Assembly: GCF_029910095.1 (NCBI RefSeq)
Contig: NZ_CP094526.1
Location: forward strand, 1,674,001-1,738,000
Origin: Bradyrhizobium sp. ISRA464
GTDB taxonomy: Bacteria; Pseudomonadota; Alphaproteobacteria; Rhizobiales; Xanthobacteraceae
Length of the DNA stretch: 64,000 nt
Reading direction: 5' to 3'
This document shows positions 43,633 to 51,854 of this stretch, piece by piece (within the stretch, counting starts at the first letter, position 1; each line of letters opens with the position of its first letter). A program made the position numbers and the translations under genes. The notes beneath the pieces were generated by a model. That model saw only the letters and a list, made by a program, of their open reading frames with translations, did no database searches and was not told where the DNA came from.

Positions 43633-44318
43633 CGGTAGAGTCTCCGCGCAAACAGATCGATCAGGATGGTCAGAGCATCGGTGATGCGTTGACCCTTGCC
43701 CAGCGAATAGGCGCTGTACTCGATATTCACCGGCACCTCGACAAAGCGCAGGCGGCTCTGCGCGATCTGGTGCAGGATCTCGGACGCGTGTGCCATTCGG
43801 TTCTGTCGCAAGGCGATCGCGCGGGCGCCGCGCGCGGTCATCGCCCGTAGGCCATTGTGGGTATCGGTGACAGGCAGTCCGGTGCTCGCGCGCGTAAACC
43901 AGATCGCGGCGCCGAGCAAGATGCGGCGCGGCACCGGCAGATTTGCCGTCGCGCCGGCGAGAAAGCGGCTGCCAAGCGCGAAATCGATCCCGGGCTGCTC
44001 GATGGCCGCGAGCAGCGCCGCGATGGCCGCGGGGGAATGCTGACCGTCGGCGTCGAACGTGACGAGTGCATCCGCATGCTGCTCGAGGGCGAAGTCGATG
44101 CCGGTCTGTAGTGCGGCGCCCTGTCCGAGGTTGATCGGATGCCGGACCACGACCGCCCCTGCGAGCAACGCGACGTCGCCGGTGCGGTCGGCGGAGCCGT
44201 CATCGACCACGATGACCGCGTATCCGGCGCGGCGAATGCCGGACACGACGCTGCCGACCACCGGTGCTTCATTGTACGCCGCGACAACAACCCAGGGATT
44301 GCGAACCCGGCCGGTCAT
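43629..44318 (-). CDS. GT2-family glycosyltransferase (DPM synthase-like)
   Basis: 229 residues. The GT-A fold is shown by VVVAAYNEAPVVGSVVSGIR, the nucleotide-site VIVVDDGSADRTG, and the DxD-like DALVTFDADGQHSP. No membrane anchor of its own. Such enzymes load sugar onto polyprenyl phosphate. It overlaps the methyltransferase gene before it by 4 nt and the DUF2304 gene after it by 4 nt, so all three are coupled. Confidence 0.9.
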   Translation of the reverse strand: MTGRVRNPWVVVAAYNEAPVVGSVVSGIRRAGYAVIVVDDGSADRTGDVALLAGAVVVRHPINLGQGAALQTGIDFALEQHADALVTFDADGQHSPAAIAALLAAIEQPGIDFALGSRFLAGATANLPVPRRILLGAAIWFTRASTGLPVTDTHNGLRAMTARGARAIALRQNRMAHASEILHQIAQSRLRFVEVPVNIEYSAYSLGKGQRITDALTILIDLFARRLYR

Positions 44319-45202
44319 GGGAAGCTCGTATCCGGATGTGGGGGCGCCTTGCTCAAGACCACGCGCATCGCGTCGAACAGGTTTACCGGAATGGCGAACC
44401 GGTTGCCGGTCGGGCTGGCCGCGATCTTACGGCCGAGCATGCGACCGATTTGGAAGGCGATCAGCGAGAACGGCACGAATTTCCAGGGGTGATCGGAACT
44501 CTCTATGCGAAGACCGATCGAATGGGCCAGAGACGCGATGCTGTCGCGGTTGAAGAACCAGAGGTGCTGCGGCGGCGTCATCAGGCGCCAGTGCGCGCCG
44601 GTCGATCGCGCTGCCAAGGAACCGAAGTCTCCGGTCGTCAGCACGATGATTCCGTCCGGCCGGAGATGGTCCGCGAGTAGCGCGAGGGCTTCCCTCGGGT
44701 CGGGCAGATGCTCGACGACGTCGAGGAGGACGATGACATCCAGGGTGCCAAGCGACTTGAGAGTCGCTTCGCTCAGCGGGCCGCGGACGACGTTCAAGCC
44801 GAGATCGCCAGCATGCGCTGCAGCCGCTTCCGCGGGCTCGATGCCGCTCACCTCAAATCCAGCGCGGCGCGCTTCATCGAGAAAGAAGCCGTAGGCGCAG
44901 CCGATCTCGAGCAGGAAACCCCGTGCCTTGCGGCGCCGGATGAACTCGACCGTGCGGGCGAACTCGCGCCGTAGCACGGGTTCGGCGCCGCGATAGTCGG
45001 CGTAGCCGTCGGACTGATGGCCGGAAAAGTAGCCATCGTCATAATAGGCGAGGGGGTCGAAGCTCGATGCCTCGGTGCGTCCCAGTCCGCAGTCAGGACA
45101 TTGGAGGATGTCGCAACCGTTCTTGACGTAAAGAAGCCGATGGAGCGTCGCGCGACTGCACGCGGGACATTTCAGCGTAACCGCAGGTCGGTCGTTGCGC
45201 AT
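44315..45202 (-). CDS. Class I SAM-dependent methyltransferase with zinc ribbon
   Basis: From the ATG at 45202 about 295 residues. Near the N-terminus two CxxC pairs (LKCPACSRAT, LQCPDCGLGR) make a zinc ribbon. The Rossmann motif GFLLEIGCAYGFFLDEARRA is followed by VIVLLDVVEHLPDPREALAL, the usual post-motif. It resembles methyltransferases in polysaccharide and O-antigen clusters. First gene of the operon with GT2 and DUF2304. Confidence 0.88.
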   Translation of the reverse strand: MRNDRPAVTLKCPACSRATLHRLLYVKNGCDILQCPDCGLGRTEASSFDPLAYYDDGYFSGHQSDGYADYRGAEPVLRREFARTVEFIRRRKARGFLLEIGCAYGFFLDEARRAGFEVSGIEPAEAAAAHAGDLGLNVVRGPLSEATLKSLGTLDVIVLLDVVEHLPDPREALALLADHLRPDGIIVLTTGDFGSLAARSTGAHWRLMTPPQHLWFFNRDSIASLAHSIGLRIESSDHPWKFVPFSLIAFQIGRMLGRKIAASPTGNRFAIPVNLFDAMRVVLSKAPPHPDTSFP

Positions 45203-45636
45203 CAGCACATGCGTTCCGCCCAATGGCGTTCTTCAGTTGGAAAAACGCATCCGAAGCCGAACTGTTCCGCTCGGCGAACGGCCACGGGGTCGCAGGCTGC
45301 CTGGCTGGCAGCTATGAAATAGATCGAGGATGGTCCGCACCCTCGTCGGTGCAGCGCGGTGAGACGGCGGTCCATCCGAGGTGTGACGCCGGAGCTGCCG
45401 GGCACCAGCGTCGTCACGCTGCCGCGTGCCGACTTGCCACTTCGCGGTCGGGCGGGCGACCCGACCGCACTGGCAAATCGACGCTAATCCGCATCGTCTT
45501 GCGTTCGCACCGACGCAAAGTCAAGCGCTTCGGGCCGCAGCCTTTCGCGCCGCGCGATGGCTCCACGACCAACGCATGGCTCGGGCTTGGCTCGACGTCT
45601 GATCGAGCGGCGATCGCGAGAGGAGGCTGGCCGCAT
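45203..45636. other. Intergenic region, no gene seen
   Basis: About 434 bp upstream of the methyltransferase operon. The plus-strand frames here are not family-like. Likely holds the operon promoter; no elements identified. Confidence 0.4.
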
Positions 45637-46056
45637 TCAATGATGCGCCGAAACGTTCCTGACAGTCTCGGTCAGCAAATCAGCCGACGCGGAACGGCTC
45701 ACGTCACCCAGACTAATGATGCCGACCATCCGCTTGCTCTTGTTGATCACCGGCAGCCTGCGGACCTGCAGCTTCTCCATATGATGCATCGCCTTTGCGA
45801 GGTCATCGTCCTCTCGGCAGCAATGGATGCCTTCAGTCATCACATCGCGCGCCGTCGTGCGGCCGGCATCGAAGTTGTTGCTCGCGAGTCCTTTGCAGAC
45901 GATGTCGCGGTCGGTCACCATCCCGATCAGTTTGTCGTCCGCGCCAATCGGAATGCAGCCGATGTCTTGCGCCTGCATCAATTTGGCGAGCTCGGTGATA
46001 GGGGTGTTGGGGTTGACCCAGTCGACACCCTTGTGCATTACGTCTTTGACTTTCAT
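45637..46056 (-). CDS. Tandem CBS-domain protein
   Basis: From the ATG at 46056 a 139-residue protein with two CBS motifs: MKVKDVMHKGVDWVNPNTPI and ADDKLIGMVTDRDIVCKGLA in the first, TARDVMTEGIHCCREDDDLA and SKRMVGIISLGDVSRS in the second. The pair binds adenine nucleotides and probably senses energy state. No partner enzyme adjacent. Frequent among hypoxia- and stress-induced genes. Confidence 0.9.
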   Translation of the reverse strand: MKVKDVMHKGVDWVNPNTPITELAKLMQAQDIGCIPIGADDKLIGMVTDRDIVCKGLASNNFDAGRTTARDVMTEGIHCCREDDDLAKAMHHMEKLQVRRLPVINKSKRMVGIISLGDVSRSASADLLTETVRNVSAHH

Positions 46057-46289
46057 GGTGGAGCCTCCGTTCCCGGGTTTCAGGTGCATTGATTGCAATG
46101 CAGCAGCGCCCCATTTCCTATACTGTACAACCGATCAGGTGCGAGGTCACTGCAGCAAGCATCACTCCTGGGCGATTCGACCAGACAGACGCCGACGCAG
46201 TAGCCGCCACCCTCCGAACAAATTAACTACGACTTCGCGGCCCGGGTTTCCGCCCAAGATCGCAAAGGCATTGGGCGGCGCGCAAATCC

Positions 46290-46760
46290 TCAGTCGTGCG
46301 CGCTGAAGCGCCCGTGCAGTGCGTCGGCCGTCAGGCGGGCAAACTGCGCGTGACCCATATGGAGCAGCGTCTCGTGATCGCCCGCTTCCATATAGATCTC
46401 CGGCTGTGCCTCGATGCTGTCGTCGACGATGATATCCAGCCCGTAGCATTTGCCGACGGCAGGGACTGCACCGTGTGCACAGTCGCCGAACAGCCGATTG
46501 ATCTCGGTTTCATCGGCCATATGGACATTGTCGCCGAGTTTTGTCCTCAGTTCCGACAGGCGCAGGTGATGCGATGCGGGCAAGATGGCCAGCATGTATT
46601 CGCCGTCGCGCCGCAACACGATGCCCTTGGCGAGGCGATCGCCCGAGATATGGCATGCCTCAGCCGTGCGAGCGGACGTCATGCTGAGTTCGTGCGGGAT
46701 CACCTCGTATTGGATGTTTTCAGCAGCTAGGTATTTCTGGAGCGTGGGAGCAATGGTCAT
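46290..46760 (-). CDS. YbaK/EbsC-type aminoacyl-tRNA deacylase
   Basis: 156 residues of the YbaK/ProXp fold: IQYEVIPHELSMTSARTAEA, CHISGDRLAKGIVLRRDGEY with the conserved Lys, and GDCAHGAVPAVGKCYGLD, the G-x-x-x-P substrate loop. Such proteins hydrolyse mischarged tRNAs (for example Cys or Ala on tRNA-Pro). Exact specificity cannot be read. Stands alone. Confidence 0.88.
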   Translation of the reverse strand: MTIAPTLQKYLAAENIQYEVIPHELSMTSARTAEACHISGDRLAKGIVLRRDGEYMLAILPASHHLRLSELRTKLGDNVHMADETEINRLFGDCAHGAVPAVGKCYGLDIIVDDSIEAQPEIYMEAGDHETLLHMGHAQFARLTADALHGRFSAHD

Positions 46761-46993
46761 GACATCACCTCCGATGCAAAATGCAAACCGTCCACCGTGA
46801 GGCCGTCAGACTCTCGCCGTACGATAGGCGGCTGCCTGATTATAGACCCAACATACGTCTTGAATCCGCAAGCTGCAATTCGTCGTCGTTTGACCAGCTC
46901 CAGGAGCGGCTACGCCCCTGGATGAACGACCGTTCATGGAACGGCATGGATTTCAAGCCGTTAGTTGGCGGGGCTTGGTTCGCGGAGAACAAA

Positions 46994-47263
46994 ATGAAGC
47001 ACGCAATCATCGCACTTTCTGCAGCTTGTCTTCTTGCTTCCGCCCCCGTCGCTTTCGCGCAGGGCGTATCAAGCAAGACACCGGGCCACGAGATGCAGTC
47101 GAAGGGCTCCAAGAAAGGCAGCCCTGGCGCTTCCGGCTATGCTCCGGGACGAGAGATGCAAGCGAGGGGATCAAAGCGCGGGAGCCCGGGCGCCTCTGGT
47201 TACGCTCCCGGCCAGACAACCGGTTCGAGCCGTCGCATGGGCGGTTCGACGAGGTCCAGGTAA
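46994..47263 (+). CDS. Secreted 89-residue protein with tandem GSPGASGYAPG repeats
   Basis: From the ATG at 46994 (GGAGA upstream) the product has a clear signal peptide (MKHAIIALSAACLLASAPVA, cut near AFA). The mature part has two near-identical units, EMQSKGSKKGSPGASGYAPG and EMQARGSKRGSPGASGYAPG, then a Ser/Arg-rich tail. A disordered, basic periplasmic or exported protein. No activity known. Confidence 0.8.
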   Translation: MKHAIIALSAACLLASAPVAFAQGVSSKTPGHEMQSKGSKKGSPGASGYAPGREMQARGSKRGSPGASGYAPGQTTGSSRRMGGSTRSR

Positions 47264-47413
47264 GCTCAAGCGAAGCGGCCCGCCGCCAAGCCGGTGGGCC
47301 GCGTTGTCTCAGTCATTGTCGCCGGGATCGCACTGTGCTTGGGCGGGACGCGCGGGCATGCTCGCCATCCTGTCCTGATCCGATCCGCGCGGACATCAAA
47401 GGAAGGAATGCTG

Positions 47414-47677
47414 ATGCGAAGATTGATTGTCTTGACAGCGCTCACGCTCGCGATCGGAGTTTCGGCGGCAGCGGCAGCCCCGCCGGCATATCCGCCACTG
47501 CCTAATTCCGCGATGCCTCGCGGTTTGGTTCAAGTGCGAGGCGGGCACGGGTACGGTCACGGATACGGATGGGGACGTGGCGCCGGCTATTATCCCTATG
47601 GCTGGAGTCGCGGACGGAAGGTTGGCTGGAGGGGCCGCGCCTGCCCGCCCGGTCAATGGAAGAAAGGCTGGTGCTGA
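47414..47677 (+). CDS. Small secreted Gly/Tyr/Arg-rich protein
   Basis: 87 residues. The signal peptide is MRRLIVLTALTLAIGVSAAA. The mature part has GGHGYGHGYGWGRGAGYYPY and ends in ACPPGQWKKGWC, two cysteines that may bond. The ATG at 47414 is preferred (AAGGAAGG is 7 nt upstream), not the one at 47408. No known function; similar small proteins are frequent in rhizobia. Confidence 0.75.
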   Translation: MRRLIVLTALTLAIGVSAAAAAPPAYPPLPNSAMPRGLVQVRGGHGYGHGYGWGRGAGYYPYGWSRGRKVGWRGRACPPGQWKKGWC

Positions 47678-48202
47678 CCTGCTCCGGCTTATTTCTCGGT
47701 ACGCAACCATGTGCGTCAGCATGAAAGCATCTGGTGTTGTCCACGACGGACGTCGGTCGTGAACGCGGCATCAGCTGGCCGTGCTGAGGGCCCGTCAACA
47801 CGCGACCAATCGTTGGAGCGCAAGTCGCGCTCGGCCTCGTGGACGTGCGCCGCCTTCGCGCGCGTCACGACACCGACCGCGTGGTTTGATGGGTCCCGCC
47901 GCCCCGATAGCTTCGGTCCCCCGATCATCGGGGGCAGCTTACATTAACCCCACAACTGGTCCGGCCTGTGTCGGCGTGAGCTTGATGCTGCGTATCCGTA
48001 GTTTTGCGGGGTGCAGTGCAGGACACGTGACAGTGGCTCTATCGCTTGCCTTGGCCCCCGGGTGATCCGTATCCCCGGAGCAGCCCCAATTGGATAACGA
48101 AGGGTTACGCGCTGGCTCGCAGTTTTTTCGGCGAAGGATAGCCCGCGTTAAATCGCCGCGGCGTATAAGGTTTGCATTGGCCACTTGAACATTGAGGACA
48201 AC
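47678..48202. other. Intergenic region before the tad-like genes
   Basis: 525 bp with no credible gene. The right end has GAGGAC, the ribosome-binding site of the tadG-like gene. No promoter elements identified. Confidence 0.4.
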
Positions 48203-49552
48203 ATGACGGCCTTCATGAGTTGGAAGGCGGAGGCACCCTCGCAAATGAGGTCGGCGCCGGTGATGCGGCGCTCCCGTTTAAATCGTCTTTTTAGTCGCTT
48301 TGTGCGCGACGAGTCCGGCAGCTACGCCATCCTCGTCGCGCTGCTGCTCCCCGTTCTGGTCGGGACTGCGGGCCTCGGCACCGAGGTCGCCTGGTGGTTC
48401 TACAAGCAGAAGAACATGCTCAGCGCCGCTGACTCGGCGGCCGTCAGCGCAGCCACCGCCGGCACCAATCTCGTCACCGAGGCCGGCGCCATCACGGCAT
48501 TCTACGGCTACACGAACGGGACCAACAACGTCACCGTCACGGTGAACCAGCCGCCGACCACGGGAAGCTACACCTCGAACTCTCAGGCCGTCGAAGTCAT
48601 CATCAGCCAGCCGCAACCGCGGCTCCTGTCGGCGTTGTTCGGCTCCGGCACGGTCCCCGTCACGGCCCGCGCCGTCGCGCTCCCCAATGTCGGAACGGGC
48701 TGCGTGCTTGCGCTCGATCCCACGGCCAACTCGGCTGTGAACGTGAGCGGCAGTAACAATCTCAATCTGATCAACTGCAATCTCTACAGCAACTCCAGCG
48801 GTTCTCCCTCGCTGAACGTGAGTGGCACTGCAAGGGTGTCCGCCAACCTGGTCGGAGCGGTCGGGACCATCTCCGGCGCGAGCAACATCACGGCCCCGAA
48901 CGGCATTCGGAGCGGCATCAGGCCGACCGCCGATCCTTATGCGACTGTCTCTCCCCCCACGACGCCGACCCCGTGCGACCCTAGTAACCAAAAAATCAAC
49001 AGCAGTGGGAAGGTCAACTCGATCTCCCCGGGCGTGTGCTATAGTGGTCTTGTTTCGGTCCAATCCGGATACACGTTGGATCTGACCCCCGGCATCTACT
49101 ATTTTTACGGCTCCGGCGGGGGCTTGTCGGTGCAAGGCAACGCAACGGTCACTTGCAGCTCCTGCACCGGCACAGGCACCTCGGGAGTGACGCTCGTCTT
49201 CACTGGTTCGGCCAGCAATGGCTGGGCCACCGCCAACATCGGCAGCAACGCCATTGTCAACTTGACGGCTCCGGCCTCCGGACCGACCCAGGGCATCGTG
49301 ATGTATGGCGACCGCAACATGACGACAGGTTCGACCTTTTCGCTGCAGGGCGGCGGCTCCCAGAATTTCAGTGGCGCCATCTACCTGCCGAAGGCGAACC
49401 TGCAGTTCAGCGGCGGCAACGGCACGACCTCCTCGTGCACGCAGGTCATCGCCGATACGATCGCCCTTACCGGCAGTTCGAATCTTCAGGTCAATTGCGC
49501 TGCCTTGGGCGGCAGCACCATCGGCACGACGACGGCGCAACTCGTCGAGTAA
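48203..49552 (+). CDS. TadG-like pilus-associated protein with beta-helix-like tail
   Basis: From the ATG at 48203 a 449-residue protein. RDESGSYAILVALLLPVLVG is the TadE/TadG-type membrane anchor, followed by TEVAWWFYKQKNMLSAADSA, the standard Flp-locus helix. The long C-terminal part is Ser/Thr/Gly/Asn-rich, with repeated short strands (for example GYTLDLTPGIYYFYGSGGGL) like a right-handed beta helix. Exported and surface- or periplasm-facing. It starts a three-gene set with two tadE-like genes, but no tadA motor or secretin is in the window. Confidence 0.85.
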   Translation: MTAFMSWKAEAPSQMRSAPVMRRSRLNRLFSRFVRDESGSYAILVALLLPVLVGTAGLGTEVAWWFYKQKNMLSAADSAAVSAATAGTNLVTEAGAITAFYGYTNGTNNVTVTVNQPPTTGSYTSNSQAVEVIISQPQPRLLSALFGSGTVPVTARAVALPNVGTGCVLALDPTANSAVNVSGSNNLNLINCNLYSNSSGSPSLNVSGTARVSANLVGAVGTISGASNITAPNGIRSGIRPTADPYATVSPPTTPTPCDPSNQKINSSGKVNSISPGVCYSGLVSVQSGYTLDLTPGIYYFYGSGGGLSVQGNATVTCSSCTGTGTSGVTLVFTGSASNGWATANIGSNAIVNLTAPASGPTQGIVMYGDRNMTTGSTFSLQGGGSQNFSGAIYLPKANLQFSGGNGTTSSCTQVIADTIALTGSSNLQVNCAALGGSTIGTTTAQLVE

Positions 49553-49592
49553 GCCTTAATATTTAATATATTGATCAAGTCGGAGTTTTGAG

Positions 49593-50096
49593 ATGAAAAT
49601 GGGCAATGCATGTGGTGAGTGCCGGTCCCATCGGCGTCGCGGCCCGCGGCGTCTGCTCGGGCGTTTCCGCAAGAACACGCGCGGCGCCGCTGCGATCGAG
49701 TTCGGCATTCTGGTGCCGCTCCTTGCGCTGATGGTGGTGTCGGTGATTGACACCGGGCTTGCGGTCTATCGCAAGATGCAGGTGGAGAGCGCGGCGCAGG
49801 CGGGCGTCGAATATGCGATCGCGCACGGCTTCGACAGCAACGCGATGTCGGCCGCGGTCGTCAACGCGACGAATTCCACGGCGATCAGCGCTTCGCCTGC
49901 TCCGGTCAAATTTTGCGGATGTGCGACGACGTCGGGAGTGACCAGCACGACCTGCGGAAGCACGTGCCCGGGAGGCGCGCAGGCGGGTACCTACACCACC
50001 GTATCCGCGCAGGGGTCCTACTGGACTATCATCAACTACCAGGTCGTTCCAAGCGGCTACTCGCTCAGCATGCAATCGACGGTGAGGTTGCAATGA
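49593..50096 (+). CDS. TadE-like pseudopilin
   Basis: 167 residues. FRKNTRGAAAIEFGILVPLL is the TadE motif, with the invariant Glu in the membrane segment. KMQVESAAQAGVEYAIAHGF continues the helix. The C-terminal domain has four Cys (KFCGCATTSG, TTCGSTCPGG). 40 bp after the tadG-like gene; its stop overlaps the next start by 4 nt. Confidence 0.88.
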   Translation: MKMGNACGECRSHRRRGPRRLLGRFRKNTRGAAAIEFGILVPLLALMVVSVIDTGLAVYRKMQVESAAQAGVEYAIAHGFDSNAMSAAVVNATNSTAISASPAPVKFCGCATTSGVTSTTCGSTCPGGAQAGTYTTVSAQGSYWTIINYQVVPSGYSLSMQSTVRLQ

Positions 50097-50479
50097 AGAT
50101 TGCCGGGGCATTGTGGCGTGATCATCGTGGTGCGTCCGCGCTCGAGTTTGGCCTGATCGCACCGCTGTTCTTCGCTTTCGTGTTCGGTATCGTCGAGATC
50201 GGTCTGTTGCTGTGGACCCAGGCGGGGTTGCAGCATGGTGTCGAGATTGCCGCGCGATGCGCAACCGTGAACACTACGCTCTGTCCCACGAACAAGCCTG
50301 ATGTGATCGCCACATACGCGAGCCAGCAGGCGTTTGGCCTCAACCTCCCGGCTTCAACGTTCACCTACGCCGCCCCCGCCTGCGGCAACCAGGTGAACGC
50401 GAGCTATCAGTTCCAGTTTCCCCAAATCCTCAATATGGCCCCGCTGACGCTGACTGCGACAGCTTGCTTTCCCGCCTGA
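50093..50479 (+). CDS. Second TadE-like pseudopilin
   Basis: 128 residues, starting inside the ATGA overlap with the previous gene. RDHRGASALEFGLIAPLFFA is the TadE motif. LQHGVEIAARCATVNTTLCP follows, with further Cys later (likely disulfides). Probably assembled with the upstream TadE- and TadG-like proteins. Confidence 0.88.
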   Translation: MKIAGALWRDHRGASALEFGLIAPLFFAFVFGIVEIGLLLWTQAGLQHGVEIAARCATVNTTLCPTNKPDVIATYASQQAFGLNLPASTFTYAAPACGNQVNASYQFQFPQILNMAPLTLTATACFPA

Positions 50480-50554
50480 CGGGGCGCAGCTGCCGGTCTC
50501 CTTGCGGCATCGCCAGCGAAGTCCGCAGCCGAGTGCGGCGAGCCCGGCCGAGGG

Positions 50555-51358
50555 TCACTGCGTCTGAGCTGCCATGTCGGATCCGGGATGCCGTCCCGGC
50601 CTCTGCGGCAAGACCAGAATGAGCCCAACAATCGCGGCGAGGATCACCGCGGATGCCAAGGGACGACTTAGGGCCAACCCACCATCGTGCGTTGGCTTGT
50701 CCAGAAAATCTCCGACCGTCGCACCGAGCGGTCGCGTCAATATGAAGGCGGCCCAGAACAGGAACACGCGCGAGATTGCGGTCCAGTAGTACAAGCCTGC
50801 CAGCAGCGCGAGTCCTGCACAGAACACGAGCGCGCCTCCGTCATATCCCAGTCCGGTGTCGTCGGCGATCCAGTCTCCGAGCGCGGTCCCCAGGGTCTGC
50901 GAAAACGTGATTGTCACCCAATAGAAGATTTCGACTTTCGGCGTGGCCACCGTCTGGACATTTACCGAGCCGAGAGTGAGGTACCAGATCGCGAGCGAGC
51001 CCAGGACGCACGCCAGCAAGATCGACGAGCCTCCCGTATAGCCGATGCCCAATGAGCGATCGAAGAAGTCGGCCATGGCGGTGCCCACGGTCGTGGAGGC
51101 TATGATCGCCAGCCAGTAGACCCAGGCGTTGAATTGTCTCGTCACGATCTGGGCGATCACGGCCGCAACGAACACGGCAAGGAATATTCCGGTGCCGATC
51201 AGATAGCCGCCGTTGCCGGGATGCAAGTCCGCATGCAGCCAGCTCATGGTCACGGCGTCGCCGCCCGTTTCCCCGAGCGTCGTGGCAAGGATCTTGATCA
51301 CCCAGAAGCCGAGTGTCACCTCGGGGACTTTGCTCAGGATCTCGTCTTCGTTTTGCAT
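50555..51358 (-). CDS. COG4705-type membrane protein with four repeats
   Basis: 267 residues. Four similar units of two helices each contain T-L/V-G-x-x-x-G/A-D: ATTLGETGGDAV, TTVGTAMADFFD, QTLGTALGDWIA and RPLGATVGDFLD, each followed by GYxGG or HDGG. This is the pattern of the uncharacterised COG4705 family. An ion-binding or transport role is a guess. Convergent with the tad-like genes. Confidence 0.85.
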   Translation of the reverse strand: MQNEDEILSKVPEVTLGFWVIKILATTLGETGGDAVTMSWLHADLHPGNGGYLIGTGIFLAVFVAAVIAQIVTRQFNAWVYWLAIIASTTVGTAMADFFDRSLGIGYTGGSSILLACVLGSLAIWYLTLGSVNVQTVATPKVEIFYWVTITFSQTLGTALGDWIADDTGLGYDGGALVFCAGLALLAGLYYWTAISRVFLFWAAFILTRPLGATVGDFLDKPTHDGGLALSRPLASAVILAAIVGLILVLPQRPGRHPGSDMAAQTQ

Positions 51359-51854
51359 TGTGCATCCTGCAATCGTTCATGCGGTTCGAGTCTGGGCCGC
51401 AAATGCGGCAAATCCTCGTGCATGACAACGCAGACGGCACCAGAAGATCGGTAGCCTTTGCGCGTGATCCGCGCGCTAGACCGGGACGAGTTACAAATCT
51501 GCGTGACCCAGGGCTGCCTGCGAGCCGACGCAGTCCTGTCGGCCTCACTCGAGTTGAGGTCGCGCACCCGGATGAAGAACCGAGGTGCGGTCTCTGTGGG
51601 AATACGTGTCCGCGATCGCGCCATTCCAACGCATAGAGCATGGCGTTCTATGCGCGCTCGCGCGATGCAGTTCACCACCGCCCATCTCAGCCAGACCTCG
51701 TACCTGACACGTTCTTCGCACCATTTGCGCGGCGCGCCCTTGCGTTTTCGACCGACCTGAACTTGATGATATGAGAAGGCGGATGAGTAAACTGGCGATA
51801 TAGTTGGGACAGTGGCGTGCAGAAGCGGCCCGCTCAGCGATTGAGGACGACGTG
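51359..51854. other. Intergenic region, no gene seen
   Basis: 496 bp between divergent genes (COG4705 protein and molybdoenzyme). The frames here are not family-like. Likely promoter space for both. Confidence 0.4.

Noticed and set aside
45223..46092. 290-codon plus-strand frame over the CBS gene and its downstream region
   Set aside because: No family-like sequence; the minus-strand CBS gene explains half of it.
48300..49500. Possible adhesin repeats as a separate gene within the tadG-like frame
   Set aside because: The beta-helix-like segment is continuous in frame with the membrane anchor, so it is one protein.
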